Shown here: positions 42,440 to 51,855 of the stretch, one piece after another
How positions within the stretch are numbered: the first letter of the stretch is position 1
How the letters are laid out: each line of letters opens with the position of its first letter
Made by a program: the position numbers and the translations under genes
Origin: Salinivenus iranica
Lineage (GTDB): Bacteria; Bacteroidota; Rhodothermia; Rhodothermales; Salinibacteraceae
Direction of reading: 5' to 3'
NCBI GenBank assembly: GCA_002894665.1
Contig: NCRB01000010.1
Coordinates: forward strand, 1 to 63,030
Length of the DNA: 63,030 nucleotides
The notes under the pieces: model-generated
The model's database searches: none
Seen by the model: only the letters and a program-made list of their open reading frames with translations
What the model was told of the DNA's origin: nothing

Positions 42440-44173
42440 TTACTCCTGGGAGAGGGCGGCTGCGCGCTGGAGGGCGGCGGGGGCGTTGACGATGGCGCCG
42501 GTGCGGGAAAGCTGCCCAAAGGCGACCGTCTGGTCGGAGTTTCCAGGACGCGTCACCTGCACATTGCGGTACGGAATTGCCGTTTCCAGGACGATGTCGC
42601 GCACCTGACGGGCTGTGAGGTCGGGGTAGTAGGCCATGAGAAGGGCCGACAGCCCGGACACCATGGGCGCGGCCATGCTCGTGCCGTCGTTGCGTCCGTA
42701 CGCGTCTCCGGGCGTGGTGGAGTAAATCGACTGCCCCGGGGCGAAGACATCGACTGTCTCGTCGCCGTAGTTGCTGAAGGGGGCGGCTAGGTTCGAGCCG
42801 CCCTTCCACGACGAGGCGCCGACCTCAATCCAGAGCGACGCCTTGCCGCCGTCCTCGTAGTGGGGCGTGGGAAAGTTGTCCGTCGTGTCGACGTTGGCAC
42901 CGTCGTTGCCGGCCGCGTGCACCATGAGAACCCCCAGCGAATCCGCATACCGCACGGCCGCGTCGACGACCTCTTTATGGGGCGAGTATCCCTTGCCAAA
43001 GCTCATGTTGATGACGTCGGCCCCGTTGTCGACCGCGTAGCGGATGGCATTGGCCACGTCCTTGTCGCGCTCGTCGCCGTTGGGCACGGCCCGAACCGAC
43101 ATGATGCGCACCCCTCGCGCGACGCCCCGAATGCCGAGGTCGTTGTCGCGCGTGGCGCCCACAATGCCGGCCACGTGTGTGCCATGATCGGCGTCGGGGC
43201 CCGTCACGTCGTTGTTGCCGTAGATCCGCTCCGTCTTGTCGCTGTAGTCATCCCCGACAATGGGGCGCGGGTTGAAGTCCGGATTGTAATTGTGCTCGAC
43301 CTTGCGCTCCAGATAGTCGTGGTACTCAAGCACGTCGGAAGGGCCGAGGTCCTGCCGGTAGAAGTAGAGCAGAATGTCTCGCGCACGCTGCACGTCGGCC
43401 GTTGAGGAGGCGATTGACTCGACCGTGTCCCGGGAGAGGCTGTCGGTGCCGAGGTGCTTTTCGAGCACCTTCGTGGCGAACTGCACGGCGTCGTAGGCCT
43501 TCTGGACGTTCTGGAACTGCTTCTGTGCCTGCTGCCGCTTTTGCTGGAATTTGCGTTCGATTTTCTGGAACCGTCGATACGCGTCGCGGTCCTCGGCCGG
43601 CACCGAGGCAGAATCCACGCCGGCAAAGCGGTCCCGCAGGTCAACGTAGAGCCGGGTCAGCTCATAGGTGTCGGCGCTCACATTCTCGCCGTCCGGCCCG
43701 CCGATAAAGTTCCAGCCGTGGACGTCGTCGACGTACCCGTTGTTGTCGTCGTCTTTGTTGTTGCCGGGGATCTCGTCGGCGTTGGTCCACCGCTCGGCCC
43801 GAAGGTCCTCGTGGTCGATGTCGACGCCCGAGTCGATGATGGCGACAGTGACGGTGTCGCGGGGCGTCCGATCGTTGAGAAGCGTCTCGTAGGCCGTTTC
43901 GGTGCCAAGGCCCGGAAGGTTGCGGTCGGTGCGGCTGCTATGAAACCAGTCCTGCGGGGCCGAGGTGAGGTCCGTTTCGGGGGCGGAGCCGGATGCCGTG
44001 CGCGCCGCGTCGGAGGAGACACGGGTGGTGTCCGAGGAGGCCTCCGCGGTCGTCTGGAGGGTATCGGCGGACGACGCGCCGTCCGACGTCGTCGTGGTGG
44101 CTTCTTGTGTGGAGGAGCACCCTGCCAGGAGCAGGGCGGCGAGAAGGGCCGTGGAACCAAGTGCCTTTCGCAT
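42440..44173 (-). CDS. Subtilisin-like (S8) serine protease, lipoprotein
   Basis: 577 aa. A lipobox (LLLAGC, Cys19) is followed by a Thr/Ser/Asp-rich linker. The triad is Asp114 (VAIIDSGVDIDHEDL), His330 (DADHGTHVAGI) and Ser499 (GTSMAAPMVSGL), and the oxyanion Asn is in HAAGNDG. Asp and His are about 216 residues apart against about 30 in subtilisin. The insertion (about 165-310) is mainly helical, with a coiled coil near 200-260 (RRFQKIERKFQQKRQQAQKQ). No propeptide domain is recognised. Probably a surface or periplasmic protease. It converges with susD and is 134 bp from the end of aspS. Confidence 0.9.
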   Translation of the reverse strand: MRKALGSTALLAALLLAGCSSTQEATTTTSDGASSADTLQTTAEASSDTTRVSSDAARTASGSAPETDLTSAPQDWFHSSRTDRNLPGLGTETAYETLLNDRTPRDTVTVAIIDSGVDIDHEDLRAERWTNADEIPGNNKDDDNNGYVDDVHGWNFIGGPDGENVSADTYELTRLYVDLRDRFAGVDSASVPAEDRDAYRRFQKIERKFQQKRQQAQKQFQNVQKAYDAVQFATKVLEKHLGTDSLSRDTVESIASSTADVQRARDILLYFYRQDLGPSDVLEYHDYLERKVEHNYNPDFNPRPIVGDDYSDKTERIYGNNDVTGPDADHGTHVAGIVGATRDNDLGIRGVARGVRIMSVRAVPNGDERDKDVANAIRYAVDNGADVINMSFGKGYSPHKEVVDAAVRYADSLGVLMVHAAGNDGANVDTTDNFPTPHYEDGGKASLWIEVGASSWKGGSNLAAPFSNYGDETVDVFAPGQSIYSTTPGDAYGRNDGTSMAAPMVSGLSALLMAYYPDLTARQVRDIVLETAIPYRNVQVTRPGNSDQTVAFGQLSRTGAIVNAPAALQRAAALSQE

Positions 44174-44307
44174 AGACGAGGAGCGAGTTGCGGACAGAAG
44201 CAGTGGGGGCTTCTGCTACTGAACTGCTCTCGGGAGGTTGCGCGAAAGACGACCGAGGGGCGGACCGCACGATCGGGCGGGGCCCATCGACGCCCCCGGG
44301 GCGGAGA

Positions 44308-46197
44308 CTACGAGGCTAGGCGGGACCGACGGGCCACATGGGCGGGCGGCTCCACGTCGGGTGGCAGGTCGAGGCGCAGGGCGAGCGTCTCCAGCTGCTC
44401 CGGGTCCACCCAGTCGGGCGACTGCACCATCGGTTCCTGGCCGCTCTGGTTCTTGGGAAACGCGATCACGTCGCGGAGCGAGTCGGCCCCGGCCAGGAGC
44501 ATCACGAGCCGGTCGAGGCCGAGGGCGATGCCGCCGTGCGGGGGGGCGCCGTAGCGGAAGGCGTCGAGGAGAAAGCCGAAGCGTTCCTGTGCCTCGTCCG
44601 CGTCGATGCCCAGCACGTCGAAGACGCGCTGCTGGGTTTCGCGGGTGTGGATACGGATGGAGCCGCCCCCGATCTCGTTGCCGTTGAGGACAAGGTCGTA
44701 GGCGCGGGCCTGCACGTCGTCGGGATCGTCTTCGAGGTGGTCGAGGTCGTCGGGCTGGGGGGCGGTGAAGGGGTGGTGCATGGAGACGTAGCGGCCCGCG
44801 TCCTCGTCGTACTCCAGGAGGGGGAAGTCGGTGACCCACAGGAACTGATCCTCGCCGGAGCGGGGATCGGGGCGCGCGCCGGTCTCTTCGCCCATGTAGA
44901 GTCGGAGGTCGCCCGCCTGCTCGTAGACCGTGGGCGGGTCGCCGGCGAGCGTAAGGACGAGATCGCCCGCCGTGGCGCCCACCTGCTCGGCGGCGGCACG
45001 CCCGTACTCCTTGGGGAGCGCGTCGGTGCTTAGGTTCTGCGTCATCTCCGACCCGTCGGACGGCAGCTGAAAGTAGATGAGGCCCGCCGCTCCAATTTCC
45101 TCGGTTACATAGTCCTCCAGGCGGTCCATCTGGGCGCGGTTGCGGTCGCCCTCGCCCGGCACGCGGAGGGCCACGATGTCGCCCCCGCCGTCGACAATCG
45201 ACTCGAAGACGCGGAAGCCGCTACCCGCGAAGCAGTCGCTCACGTCGTGCAGCTCCATGCCGAAGCGGGTGTCCGGCTTGTCGGTGCCGTAGGTCCGCAG
45301 GGCCTCGGCGTAGGTCATGCGCGGGAAGGGCGTCTCCAGCGTGGTGTCCTCCAGGTCGGCCCAGAGGTCGGCCATGAGGCCCTCGGTCAGGTCGTAGACC
45401 TGCTCCTCCGTGGCGAAGGTCATCTCCACGTCGATCTGCGTGAACTCGGGCTGGCGGTCGGCGCGCAGGTCCTCGTCGCGGAAGCACTTCACGATCTGGA
45501 CGTAGCGGTCGAGCCCGCCCACCATGAGGAGCTGCTTGTAGGTCTGCGGCGACTGCGGCAGCGCGTAGAAGCGGCCGGGGTGCAGGCGGCTCGGGACGAG
45601 GAAGTCGCGCGCGCCCTCCGGCGTCGACTTCATAAGCACCGGCGTTTCGACCTCCAGGAAGTCGTGGTCGTCGAAGTAGCGGCGGGTGGTCTGATAGAGG
45701 CGGTGGCGCAGGGTCAGGTTGTCCTGCAGGGCCGGGCGCCGGAGGTCGAGGTACCGGTGCTTAAGGCGCAGGGCCTCGCCGGTGTCCATCTGCCGCTCCT
45801 CGTGCGCACTCACCACGAAGGGCGGAGTTTCGGCCGTATTGAGGACCGCGAGGCTGTCGCCTTTTACCTCGATGGTACCAGTGGCCAGGTTCGGGTTGAC
45901 GGCCTCGTCGCCCCGAGGACGCACCGTGCCCCGCACGCTAATCACGTCTTCGCGCCGGAGCCGTCCGGCGGCCTCGTAGGCGTCCTGGTTGTCCTGGGGC
46001 GAGAAGACGACCTGCGTGAGGCCGTACCGGTCGCGCAGGTCGATGAAGACGAGCCCGCCGTGGTCGCGCCGGGTGTCCACCCATCCTTTGAGGGTCACGC
46101 CCTCCCCGGTGTCGTCGTGTCGGAGGGCGCCGCACGTGTGGGTACGGGCGCCGTGTGTGTCCGGCGAAAGAAGGTCGGCGCGAGGTTGCTCAGCCAT
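44308..46197 (-). CDS. aspS: Aspartyl-tRNA synthetase, bacterial type
   Basis: 629 aa class IIb synthetase. The N-terminal OB anticodon-binding domain (GEGVTLKGWVDTRRDHGGLV) precedes the catalytic core. Motif 2 is VQIVKCFRDEDLRADRQPEF, and GQDPFR-like motif 3 is GIALGLDRLVMLLAG. The bacterial GAD insertion domain lies between (about 290-420). FYALPQSPQTYKQLLMVGG is the flipping-loop region. gatA lies in the window, so a non-discriminating role with Asp-tRNA(Asn) amidation is possible but not shown. ATG at 46197 fits the N-terminus. Confidence 0.95.
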   Translation of the reverse strand: MAEQPRADLLSPDTHGARTHTCGALRHDDTGEGVTLKGWVDTRRDHGGLVFIDLRDRYGLTQVVFSPQDNQDAYEAAGRLRREDVISVRGTVRPRGDEAVNPNLATGTIEVKGDSLAVLNTAETPPFVVSAHEERQMDTGEALRLKHRYLDLRRPALQDNLTLRHRLYQTTRRYFDDHDFLEVETPVLMKSTPEGARDFLVPSRLHPGRFYALPQSPQTYKQLLMVGGLDRYVQIVKCFRDEDLRADRQPEFTQIDVEMTFATEEQVYDLTEGLMADLWADLEDTTLETPFPRMTYAEALRTYGTDKPDTRFGMELHDVSDCFAGSGFRVFESIVDGGGDIVALRVPGEGDRNRAQMDRLEDYVTEEIGAAGLIYFQLPSDGSEMTQNLSTDALPKEYGRAAAEQVGATAGDLVLTLAGDPPTVYEQAGDLRLYMGEETGARPDPRSGEDQFLWVTDFPLLEYDEDAGRYVSMHHPFTAPQPDDLDHLEDDPDDVQARAYDLVLNGNEIGGGSIRIHTRETQQRVFDVLGIDADEAQERFGFLLDAFRYGAPPHGGIALGLDRLVMLLAGADSLRDVIAFPKNQSGQEPMVQSPDWVDPEQLETLALRLDLPPDVEPPAHVARRSRLAS

Positions 46198-46433
46198 GGA
46201 GACAAAAATGAGTGGGTTTGGGGGAGAGGCGGCAGGAGAGGGAGGATCGTCCCGTCTCCACAGTCGAACAAGACGACTGTGCGAACGGGAAAAATCGAGG
46301 GCCGATTCATCTATTCATTGAAATTAGGCGCAGAATTAGACAGAGCGAGGTTCGTCTCCTATCTTCGTCGCGTCTGTTACAGAGATGTTCACTGTGGCTC
46401 GTCGACACACTTCTGCACTGCTGACTTCCCTCC

Positions 46434-48341
46434 ATGGCTGCTTCCGATGCCTCGTCCGATGTCGGCTCTTCTCCCAGCGGAGCCTCTGCCGGTTCTGCGA
46501 CCGCAGTCCCCGATCAGCAAGACTTTTTCGGTCACCCGCGGGGGCTCGCCACGCTCTTTTTTACGGAGCTGTGGGAGCGATTTAGCTACTACGGATTGCG
46601 GGCGTTGCTGGTGCTGTTTATGACGGCCCCGGCGGGGGCGGCGGCCACGAACCCGGGCCTGGGCTTCGGGACGGAGAAGGCGACGGCCATCTACGGCCTC
46701 TACACGGCCTTTGTCTACCTGCTGGCGCTGCCCGGCGGCTGGGTGGCGGACAACATCTGGGGCCAGCGCCGCTCGGTGTTCGTGGGCGGGTGCGTAATTG
46801 CTGCGGGCCACTTCGCGATGGCCCTGCCCGCGCTGGGGCTGCCCGACGTGGCGTTTTTCTACCTCGGCCTGGTGCTCATTGTGATCGGCACCGGCCTGCT
46901 GAAGCCCAACATTAGCACGATGGTGGGGGACCTGTACCCGGAGGGGGGCGCGCGTCGGGATGCGGGGTTCTCCCTCTTCTATATGGGCATCAACTTCGGC
47001 GCCATCCTCGGGCCCACGCTCTGCGGGTTTCTTGGGGAGGGCTACAGTTGGCACTGGGGCTTTTCGCTCGCCGGCTTCGGCATGCTGGTCGGGTTGATCT
47101 CCTACAGGGTGGGCGCGGACAACCTTGGGGAGGCGGGACGGCTCGACGCGGACGACGAGGCAGCCGTGCAGCGCAAGAGTCGCAACTTCTACCTCGCATC
47201 GGCCGCGGTGGCGGCGGCCATCGTGACGTTCGGGTTCCTGGCGACCTCGGGCGTCATCAGTGTTACGCTCACGCAGGTGGCCGAGGCGGTGGGCGTGGGC
47301 ATTATCATCGTGACGGTGCTCTTTTTTGCCTACCTCACGCTGGGGGGGGCCGGGGCGACGGGCCTGGCCGCCTTCTTCGGGGCCGCGTCCATCGTGATTG
47401 CGCAGTTTGGGTACGGCGCGGCGTTTGCCGCCCAGATTGCCGTCGGCGCAACCGTGGGGGCCTTCATCGTCGTGAGCCTGGGCCGGGTGGCCGCGCCGCA
47501 GTTCGGCATGTCGCTCAAGAAAAAGCGGCTCCTCGTCATCTTCTGGCTGTTCCTGCTCTCGGCCCTCTTCTGGTCGGGGTTCGAGCAGGCCGGGTCCTCG
47601 CTCAACCTGTTTGCCCGCGACCTGACGGCCCGCAGCTTCGGTCCCTTTGCGCTATCGCAGTCGATGGCCCTGGGGCTTACGGTGCTCGTCGTGGGCCTGC
47701 CCGCGGCGTACATCGGGTACCGCATGTTTAAGCGCGAGCACCTGTGGTGGGTCGGCAAGGCGGGCGTGAGCCTGCTCGGCGCGCTGGTCGTGGGCTTCCT
47801 CGGATACGTGGCCTACCAGATGGCGGCGGGGTGGACGATGCCGGCCAGTATGCTGCAAAACATCAACCCGACGTTTATCGTCCTTCTGGCCCCTGTATTC
47901 GGCAGCCTGTGGACGTGGCTGGCCAGCCGCGATGCCAATCCCTCGATTCCGGTGAAGTTTGCGCTGGGCCTCTTTGGGCTCGGGGCAGGCTTTCTGGTGA
48001 TCGCGTGGGGGGCCACGCAGGCCACCGCGGAGAACCCGGTGGGGGCGCACTGGCTTGTCGTGACGTACTTCCTACACACCTGCGGGGAGCTGTGCCTGTC
48101 GCCGGTCGGCCTCTCGTCGATGACCAAGCTGGCGCCGGAGAATCGGGTGGGGCAGATGATGGGCGTCTGGTTTGTGTCCACGGCGCTCGGCAACCTCATC
48201 GCCGGCCTCATTGCGGGACAGCTGGAGGGACTGAATCCGTCGGGCCTCTTCTTTGTCGTCGCGATCATCGTGGGCGGCGGCGGCGTGCTGGCTCTCCTGT
48301 CGGCACCGCCGGTGAAGCGCCTGATGGGCGACGTTCAGTGA
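46434..48341 (+). CDS. POT/PTR-family proton-coupled peptide transporter
   Basis: 635 aa, about 14 transmembrane helices. The family motif ExxERFxYY appears as TELWERFSYYGLRALL near residue 47. GGWVADNIWGQRRSVFVGG, GTGLLKPNISTMVGDLYPEG and the substrate-loop FSLFYMGINFGAILGP are the POT signature segments. It imports di- and tripeptides with protons. The 35-residue Ser/Ala-rich N-tail is disordered. It is divergent from aspS with 236 bp between, which must hold both promoters. Peptides from the exported proteases in this window would be natural substrates, an inference. Confidence 0.9.
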   Translation: MAASDASSDVGSSPSGASAGSATAVPDQQDFFGHPRGLATLFFTELWERFSYYGLRALLVLFMTAPAGAAATNPGLGFGTEKATAIYGLYTAFVYLLALPGGWVADNIWGQRRSVFVGGCVIAAGHFAMALPALGLPDVAFFYLGLVLIVIGTGLLKPNISTMVGDLYPEGGARRDAGFSLFYMGINFGAILGPTLCGFLGEGYSWHWGFSLAGFGMLVGLISYRVGADNLGEAGRLDADDEAAVQRKSRNFYLASAAVAAAIVTFGFLATSGVISVTLTQVAEAVGVGIIIVTVLFFAYLTLGGAGATGLAAFFGAASIVIAQFGYGAAFAAQIAVGATVGAFIVVSLGRVAAPQFGMSLKKKRLLVIFWLFLLSALFWSGFEQAGSSLNLFARDLTARSFGPFALSQSMALGLTVLVVGLPAAYIGYRMFKREHLWWVGKAGVSLLGALVVGFLGYVAYQMAAGWTMPASMLQNINPTFIVLLAPVFGSLWTWLASRDANPSIPVKFALGLFGLGAGFLVIAWGATQATAENPVGAHWLVVTYFLHTCGELCLSPVGLSSMTKLAPENRVGQMMGVWFVSTALGNLIAGLIAGQLEGLNPSGLFFVVAIIVGGGGVLALLSAPPVKRLMGDVQ

Positions 48342-48474
48342 GGGAACCGCCAAGCGGCGTGCGGCCGGGCCATGATCGGATACTCTCCGTGAACACTCCC
48401 GGCATGCACGAACCTGTCCCCGGTCCGCTGAGTGCACACCTTTGTTGTTCTTCGCTCACCCCCCATCCGTTGTT

Positions 48475-48927
48475 ATGCTTGACGTTGCCATCTCGCGCCT
48501 TTCTCACGCCGACGGCCTGGATCTGCCCGCTTACGAAACGGCGGCGAGTGCCGGAATGGATCTGCGGGCCGCCGTCCCGTCCGAGGAGCCGGTCGTGCTC
48601 GCCCCGGGGGCGCGCGACCTGTTGCCGACGGGGCTCCAGATTGCCCTGCCGAAGGGCTACGAGGGACAGATCCGTCCCCGAAGCGGCCTCGCCCATCGCC
48701 ACGGCGTGACGGTGCTCAACAGCCCGGGCACCCTCGACGCCGACTACCGGGGCGAGGTGAAGGTGCTCCTCGTGAACCACGGCGCGGAGCCGTTTACGGT
48801 GGAGCGCGGCATGCGGATGGCCCAGCTCGTGGTGGCCGAGCATGCACGGGTGGACTGGGTCGAGCGGGAGGCCCTGGAAGAGACAGTGCGCGGGCCGGGC
48901 GGCTTTGGGTCGACGGGGACGGCGTAG
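48475..48927 (+). CDS. dut: dUTP diphosphatase
   Basis: 150 aa trimeric dUTPase that turns dUTP to dUMP, keeping uracil out of DNA and feeding thymidylate synthesis. All five motifs are seen: [10 protein letters not shown] (1), [10 protein letters not shown] (2), [16 protein letters not shown] (3), GMRMAQLVV (4) and GPGGFGSTG (5, the flexible P-loop-like tail). ATG at 48475 matches the usual short N-terminus. It lies 133 bp after the POT gene. Confidence 0.95.
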   Translation: MLDVAISRLSHADGLDLPAYETAASAGMDLRAAVPSEEPVVLAPGARDLLPTGLQIALPKGYEGQIRPRSGLAHRHGVTVLNSPGTLDADYRGEVKVLLVNHGAEPFTVERGMRMAQLVVAEHARVDWVEREALEETVRGPGGFGSTGTA

Positions 48928-48948
48928 CCTTGTCGCGGCGCTCAGGGC

Positions 48949-50238
48949 CTAAAAAGAGGGGCTGATGCGCAGTCGGATGGACGGGCCGGAGCGCAGGGTG
49001 GGGTCGTTGCGGAGGGGCCACACGACGTCGAGCCGGGTGCTCCGCTCGTCGAGCCCAATGCTAAATCCAGCGGACGGCAGCACCGCGTCCAGGCGGAACG
49101 GCGTACCGGGCCCGCCGACCCATCCGGCGTCGAACAGGCCGCCGACGTACAGGTCGTCGAGGAGGCCGTCGAAAACGGTGGCGCCGTCGATCAGGTACTC
49201 AGCATTGGCAAGGAGCATGCGTGTGCCCCGGAACTGGTTCTGGCCGTAGCCGCGCATCGACCCGACCCCGCCAAGCGCGAACTGCGACTGCACGGGCGCG
49301 TCGCTCGTGGCGTAGCCGCCGCGGAGGCGGAGGCCGAGGCGCGTGTCGGGCGTAAGAGGAAGGAAGCCGCGGGCGTCCATTTCGTATCGGTAGAAGGAGA
49401 CGTCGCCCCCAAACCCATCGGCCATCGTGGCGGACACGCGCGCGGCGGCACCGGTGGGGAGGCCGCCCGGGTCCGAGATCTTGCCGGCCGTCAGTTCGCC
49501 GAACAGGGCCCGTAGATCTCCGTTCTCGGCGGCCGGGTTCGCCCGGAAGTGGCCGCTCCCAAAGACCGACCAGTCCGTTTGGCGCTGGAGTGGGCGGTGC
49601 GACTCGGCTCGAAATCCCGCCGTCACCTGCACGGTGTGGGGCAGCGTCTGCGTGGCGTACACCGAAAGGCCCTCCGCTTCGTAGTAGTCGAAGAAGTCGT
49701 CCGCGACGCCGATGCTGGTGAGAGAGTTTTCCGCGTACGAGGTTTTCCATCGGTCCGGCGACAGGGTTTGCTCGTGGTACTGTACGCCGACGGTCAGGCT
49801 GGTCGGATCTGTTTTGTAGAGCCGCGACTCGGCCCCGATTGTATAGCGGATGTCGTCGAGCCCAAAGGCGTAGGCCAGTTGGCCGAACACGCGGGTGCGG
49901 TCGTCGGACGCGTACGCGAGGGGGCTGCGCTGGAGGCCCAGAACGAGCCCCTCCACGCGGTTGTAGCGGAGTGGGGGCGCCGCCCGGTGGACTGCTGACT
50001 CCTGACGGTACGGCGAGTCGTAGGAGGCCTGGGCCCCTACGTAGTCGTTTGCGTGACTGGACACCGCGTCCCGAGCGTCGGTCCAGCCGGGAGCGGGCCA
50101 CCGGGAGTCCTGCTCCACAGGAGACGGTGCGGCCTCCAGGGTGCTGTCGGGCGGAGACGGCGCGGAGGACGACTGTCCCGTAGCGGACGTGTGTCCAATC
50201 GTAAGGAGAAGGAGGATGGGGAGGCCAATGCGCAACAT
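48949..50238 (-). CDS. Omp85/BamA-like outer-membrane barrel protein
   Basis: 429 aa. An N-terminal signal peptide (IGLPILLLLTIGHTSATG) is followed by alternating beta strands up to a C-terminal Phe (RLRISPSF). The D15/Omp85 signature QFALGGVGSMRGYGQNQFRG near residue 320, then ANAEYLIDG, matches the RGY loop that plugs Omp85 barrels. No POTRA repeat is obvious, so it resembles the short POTRA-less Omp85 or patatin-linked types. The function is not known. It converges with dut. Confidence 0.75.
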   Translation of the reverse strand: MLRIGLPILLLLTIGHTSATGQSSSAPSPPDSTLEAAPSPVEQDSRWPAPGWTDARDAVSSHANDYVGAQASYDSPYRQESAVHRAAPPLRYNRVEGLVLGLQRSPLAYASDDRTRVFGQLAYAFGLDDIRYTIGAESRLYKTDPTSLTVGVQYHEQTLSPDRWKTSYAENSLTSIGVADDFFDYYEAEGLSVYATQTLPHTVQVTAGFRAESHRPLQRQTDWSVFGSGHFRANPAAENGDLRALFGELTAGKISDPGGLPTGAAARVSATMADGFGGDVSFYRYEMDARGFLPLTPDTRLGLRLRGGYATSDAPVQSQFALGGVGSMRGYGQNQFRGTRMLLANAEYLIDGATVFDGLLDDLYVGGLFDAGWVGGPGTPFRLDAVLPSAGFSIGLDERSTRLDVVWPLRNDPTLRSGPSIRLRISPSF

Positions 50239-50410
50239 GGTGAAAAGAGGGCTACGACGGAGGGTCGACTGGAAGGACAGCGGATGTCGCTGTCAAACGG
50301 GCCACGCGCCACCCGCACAAAGAAGCACGAGGCGCACCGGCGCTTCGTTACACCTGCGTGCATATTTGTTGGGAGACTCGTGATCGGCTGGGCGTCGGGC
50401 TTTTCTGGGG

Positions 50411-50468
50411 ACGGGGACAGCCCCGTGGAAATAGTTGTGCCCCTCCACCCGACGGGGCGGAGGGGCAC
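50411..50468 (-). terminator. Paired hairpins downstream of the T9SS-tail remnant
   Basis: GTGCCCCTCC (50437-50446) / GGAGGGGCAC (50459-50468) is a perfect 10-bp stem, and ACGGGG / CCCCGT (50411-50426) follows on the minus strand. The U-tract is weak (AACTATTTCC). Confidence 0.55.
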
Positions 50469-50508
50469 AGGGAGGACCGATGAGGTTGGGGGCGGCAGAC
50501 AGAAATCG

Positions 50509-50760
50509 TCAGCGCACCACGGTCACGCGCTGGGTTCGCGTGCGGTCGCCGGTTTGCAAGCGCACGAAGTACGTCCCGCTCGTCAGATCCGTAGCCGAGA
50601 GCCGGACGGTTTGCGTCTCGCCGGCGGTCGGCGAGCCGCGGTACAGCGTGGCGACCCGCTGGCCGAGCGTGTTGTAGAGCCGCAGGGTGGTTTCCTGCTT
50701 TTCCTTCACGGCGAACGAGAGGGTGGCCTGTGACTGCACCGGGTGCGGCGCCGGCTCGGC
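50509..50760 (-). pseudogene. T9SS type A C-terminal sorting domain, 5'-truncated gene
   Basis: About 80 codons of a type IX secretion sorting tail: PHPVQSQATLSF, KQETTLRLYNTLGQRVATLY, LSATDLTSGTYFVRLQTGDR, TQRVTVVR and stop. Such tails direct proteins through the outer membrane and are cleaved or anchored at the surface. Upstream (higher coordinates) the frame loses family resemblance at about 50760, where a TPR gene begins on the other strand, so the cargo domain is gone. The remnant shows that the lineage uses T9SS. Confidence 0.75.
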
Positions 50761-51813
50761 CTCTACGACTCGACGCGGGCCCTGCTGGAGCAGTCGCTCG
50801 CCCTTCGGAAACAGGTGCACGGCCGGCAGCATGCGGGCGTGGCCGATGCCCTCGGTGAACTCGCCCTCCTGGCGCGCGACCACGAAGGAAATTATGCCGA
50901 GGCCGAATCGCTCATGCACGAGGCGGCCTCGATCTACCGGGCCGCCCACGGGCCGAATCATCCGACCGTGGCGGAAGAGCTGAAGAACCTCGTGTATGTG
51001 CAACGGCAACAGGGCAAGCTGGAGGCGGCGACGGAGTCGGTGGAGGCGGCGCTCTCCATTCAGCGGAATCAGCCAGAGGTCGACAGCATGGCTGTGGCCG
51101 AGAGCCTGTTCAACCTGGGGGCGATTTTGGAGGATCGGGGGGAATCCGACCGCGCCGCGCAGGTGCACCGACGCTCACTGGCGCTCTGCCGACGGCATAC
51201 GGAGGGGCCCCATCCCGGCACGGCGGTCAACCTCGTCGAGCTCGGCTCCCTACTGAGACAGCAGGACGAGCTCGGGGCGGCGGAAGACCTGTATCAGGAG
51301 GCGCTCTCGATGAACCGATCGCTGTACGGCACGCCCCACCCGTCCGTCGCAAATAACCTCAACGATCTTGCGAAGCTGAAGCAGAAGCGTGAACAGTACG
51401 GAGAGGCCGAGACGAAGATGCGGGCGGCCCTTCGCATACGACGGGCGCTCCACGACGGGCCGCACCCAAACATCGCCGTCGGGTTGCACAACCTGGGGGG
51501 CATCCTCCTGGGGGCGGACAAGTATGTCGCCGCGGATTCGGCCTTTCGTGCGGCCCGGTCGATGCTCCGCGAGCTTGATCAGGCGCAGAGTGAAACCATG
51601 GCCTTTGCGCTGGAAAAACATGGGAATTTGTTTCGGGAACGGGGGCAGCACGCCCGTGCGGAGGCGGCCTACAAGAGGGCTCTTTCGATTCAAGAGTCGA
51701 TCCACGGAGCGAATCATCCCAAGATCGAAGACCTGCACGCCGACCTGCGAGGGCTGTACGAGGCCTGGGACAAGCCTCGCCTGGCGGACCGGTACGCAAC
51801 GTCCGCGGACTGA
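50743..51813 (+). pseudogene. TPR-repeat protein fragment, probably 5'-truncated
   Basis: About 356 codons from an in-frame GTG at 50743. The start falls within a TPR unit (RLGLYDSTRALLEQSLALRK), with no signal sequence. About seven TPR units of the kinesin-light-chain/TPR_12 type follow (GTPHPSVANNLNDLAKLKQK, GPHPNIAVGLHNLGGILLGA, GANHPKIEDLHADLRGLYEA). Repeats of this kind usually follow a Ser/Thr kinase or transcription-factor domain in related bacteria. The missing N-terminus and the abrupt junction with the T9SS tail suggest a deletion or inversion breakpoint. It could still be expressed from the GTG. Confidence 0.65.
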
Positions 51814-51855
51814 GTCCGTGTCCTCGTACGTCCCTTGTAATCACCCGTTGGCCCG

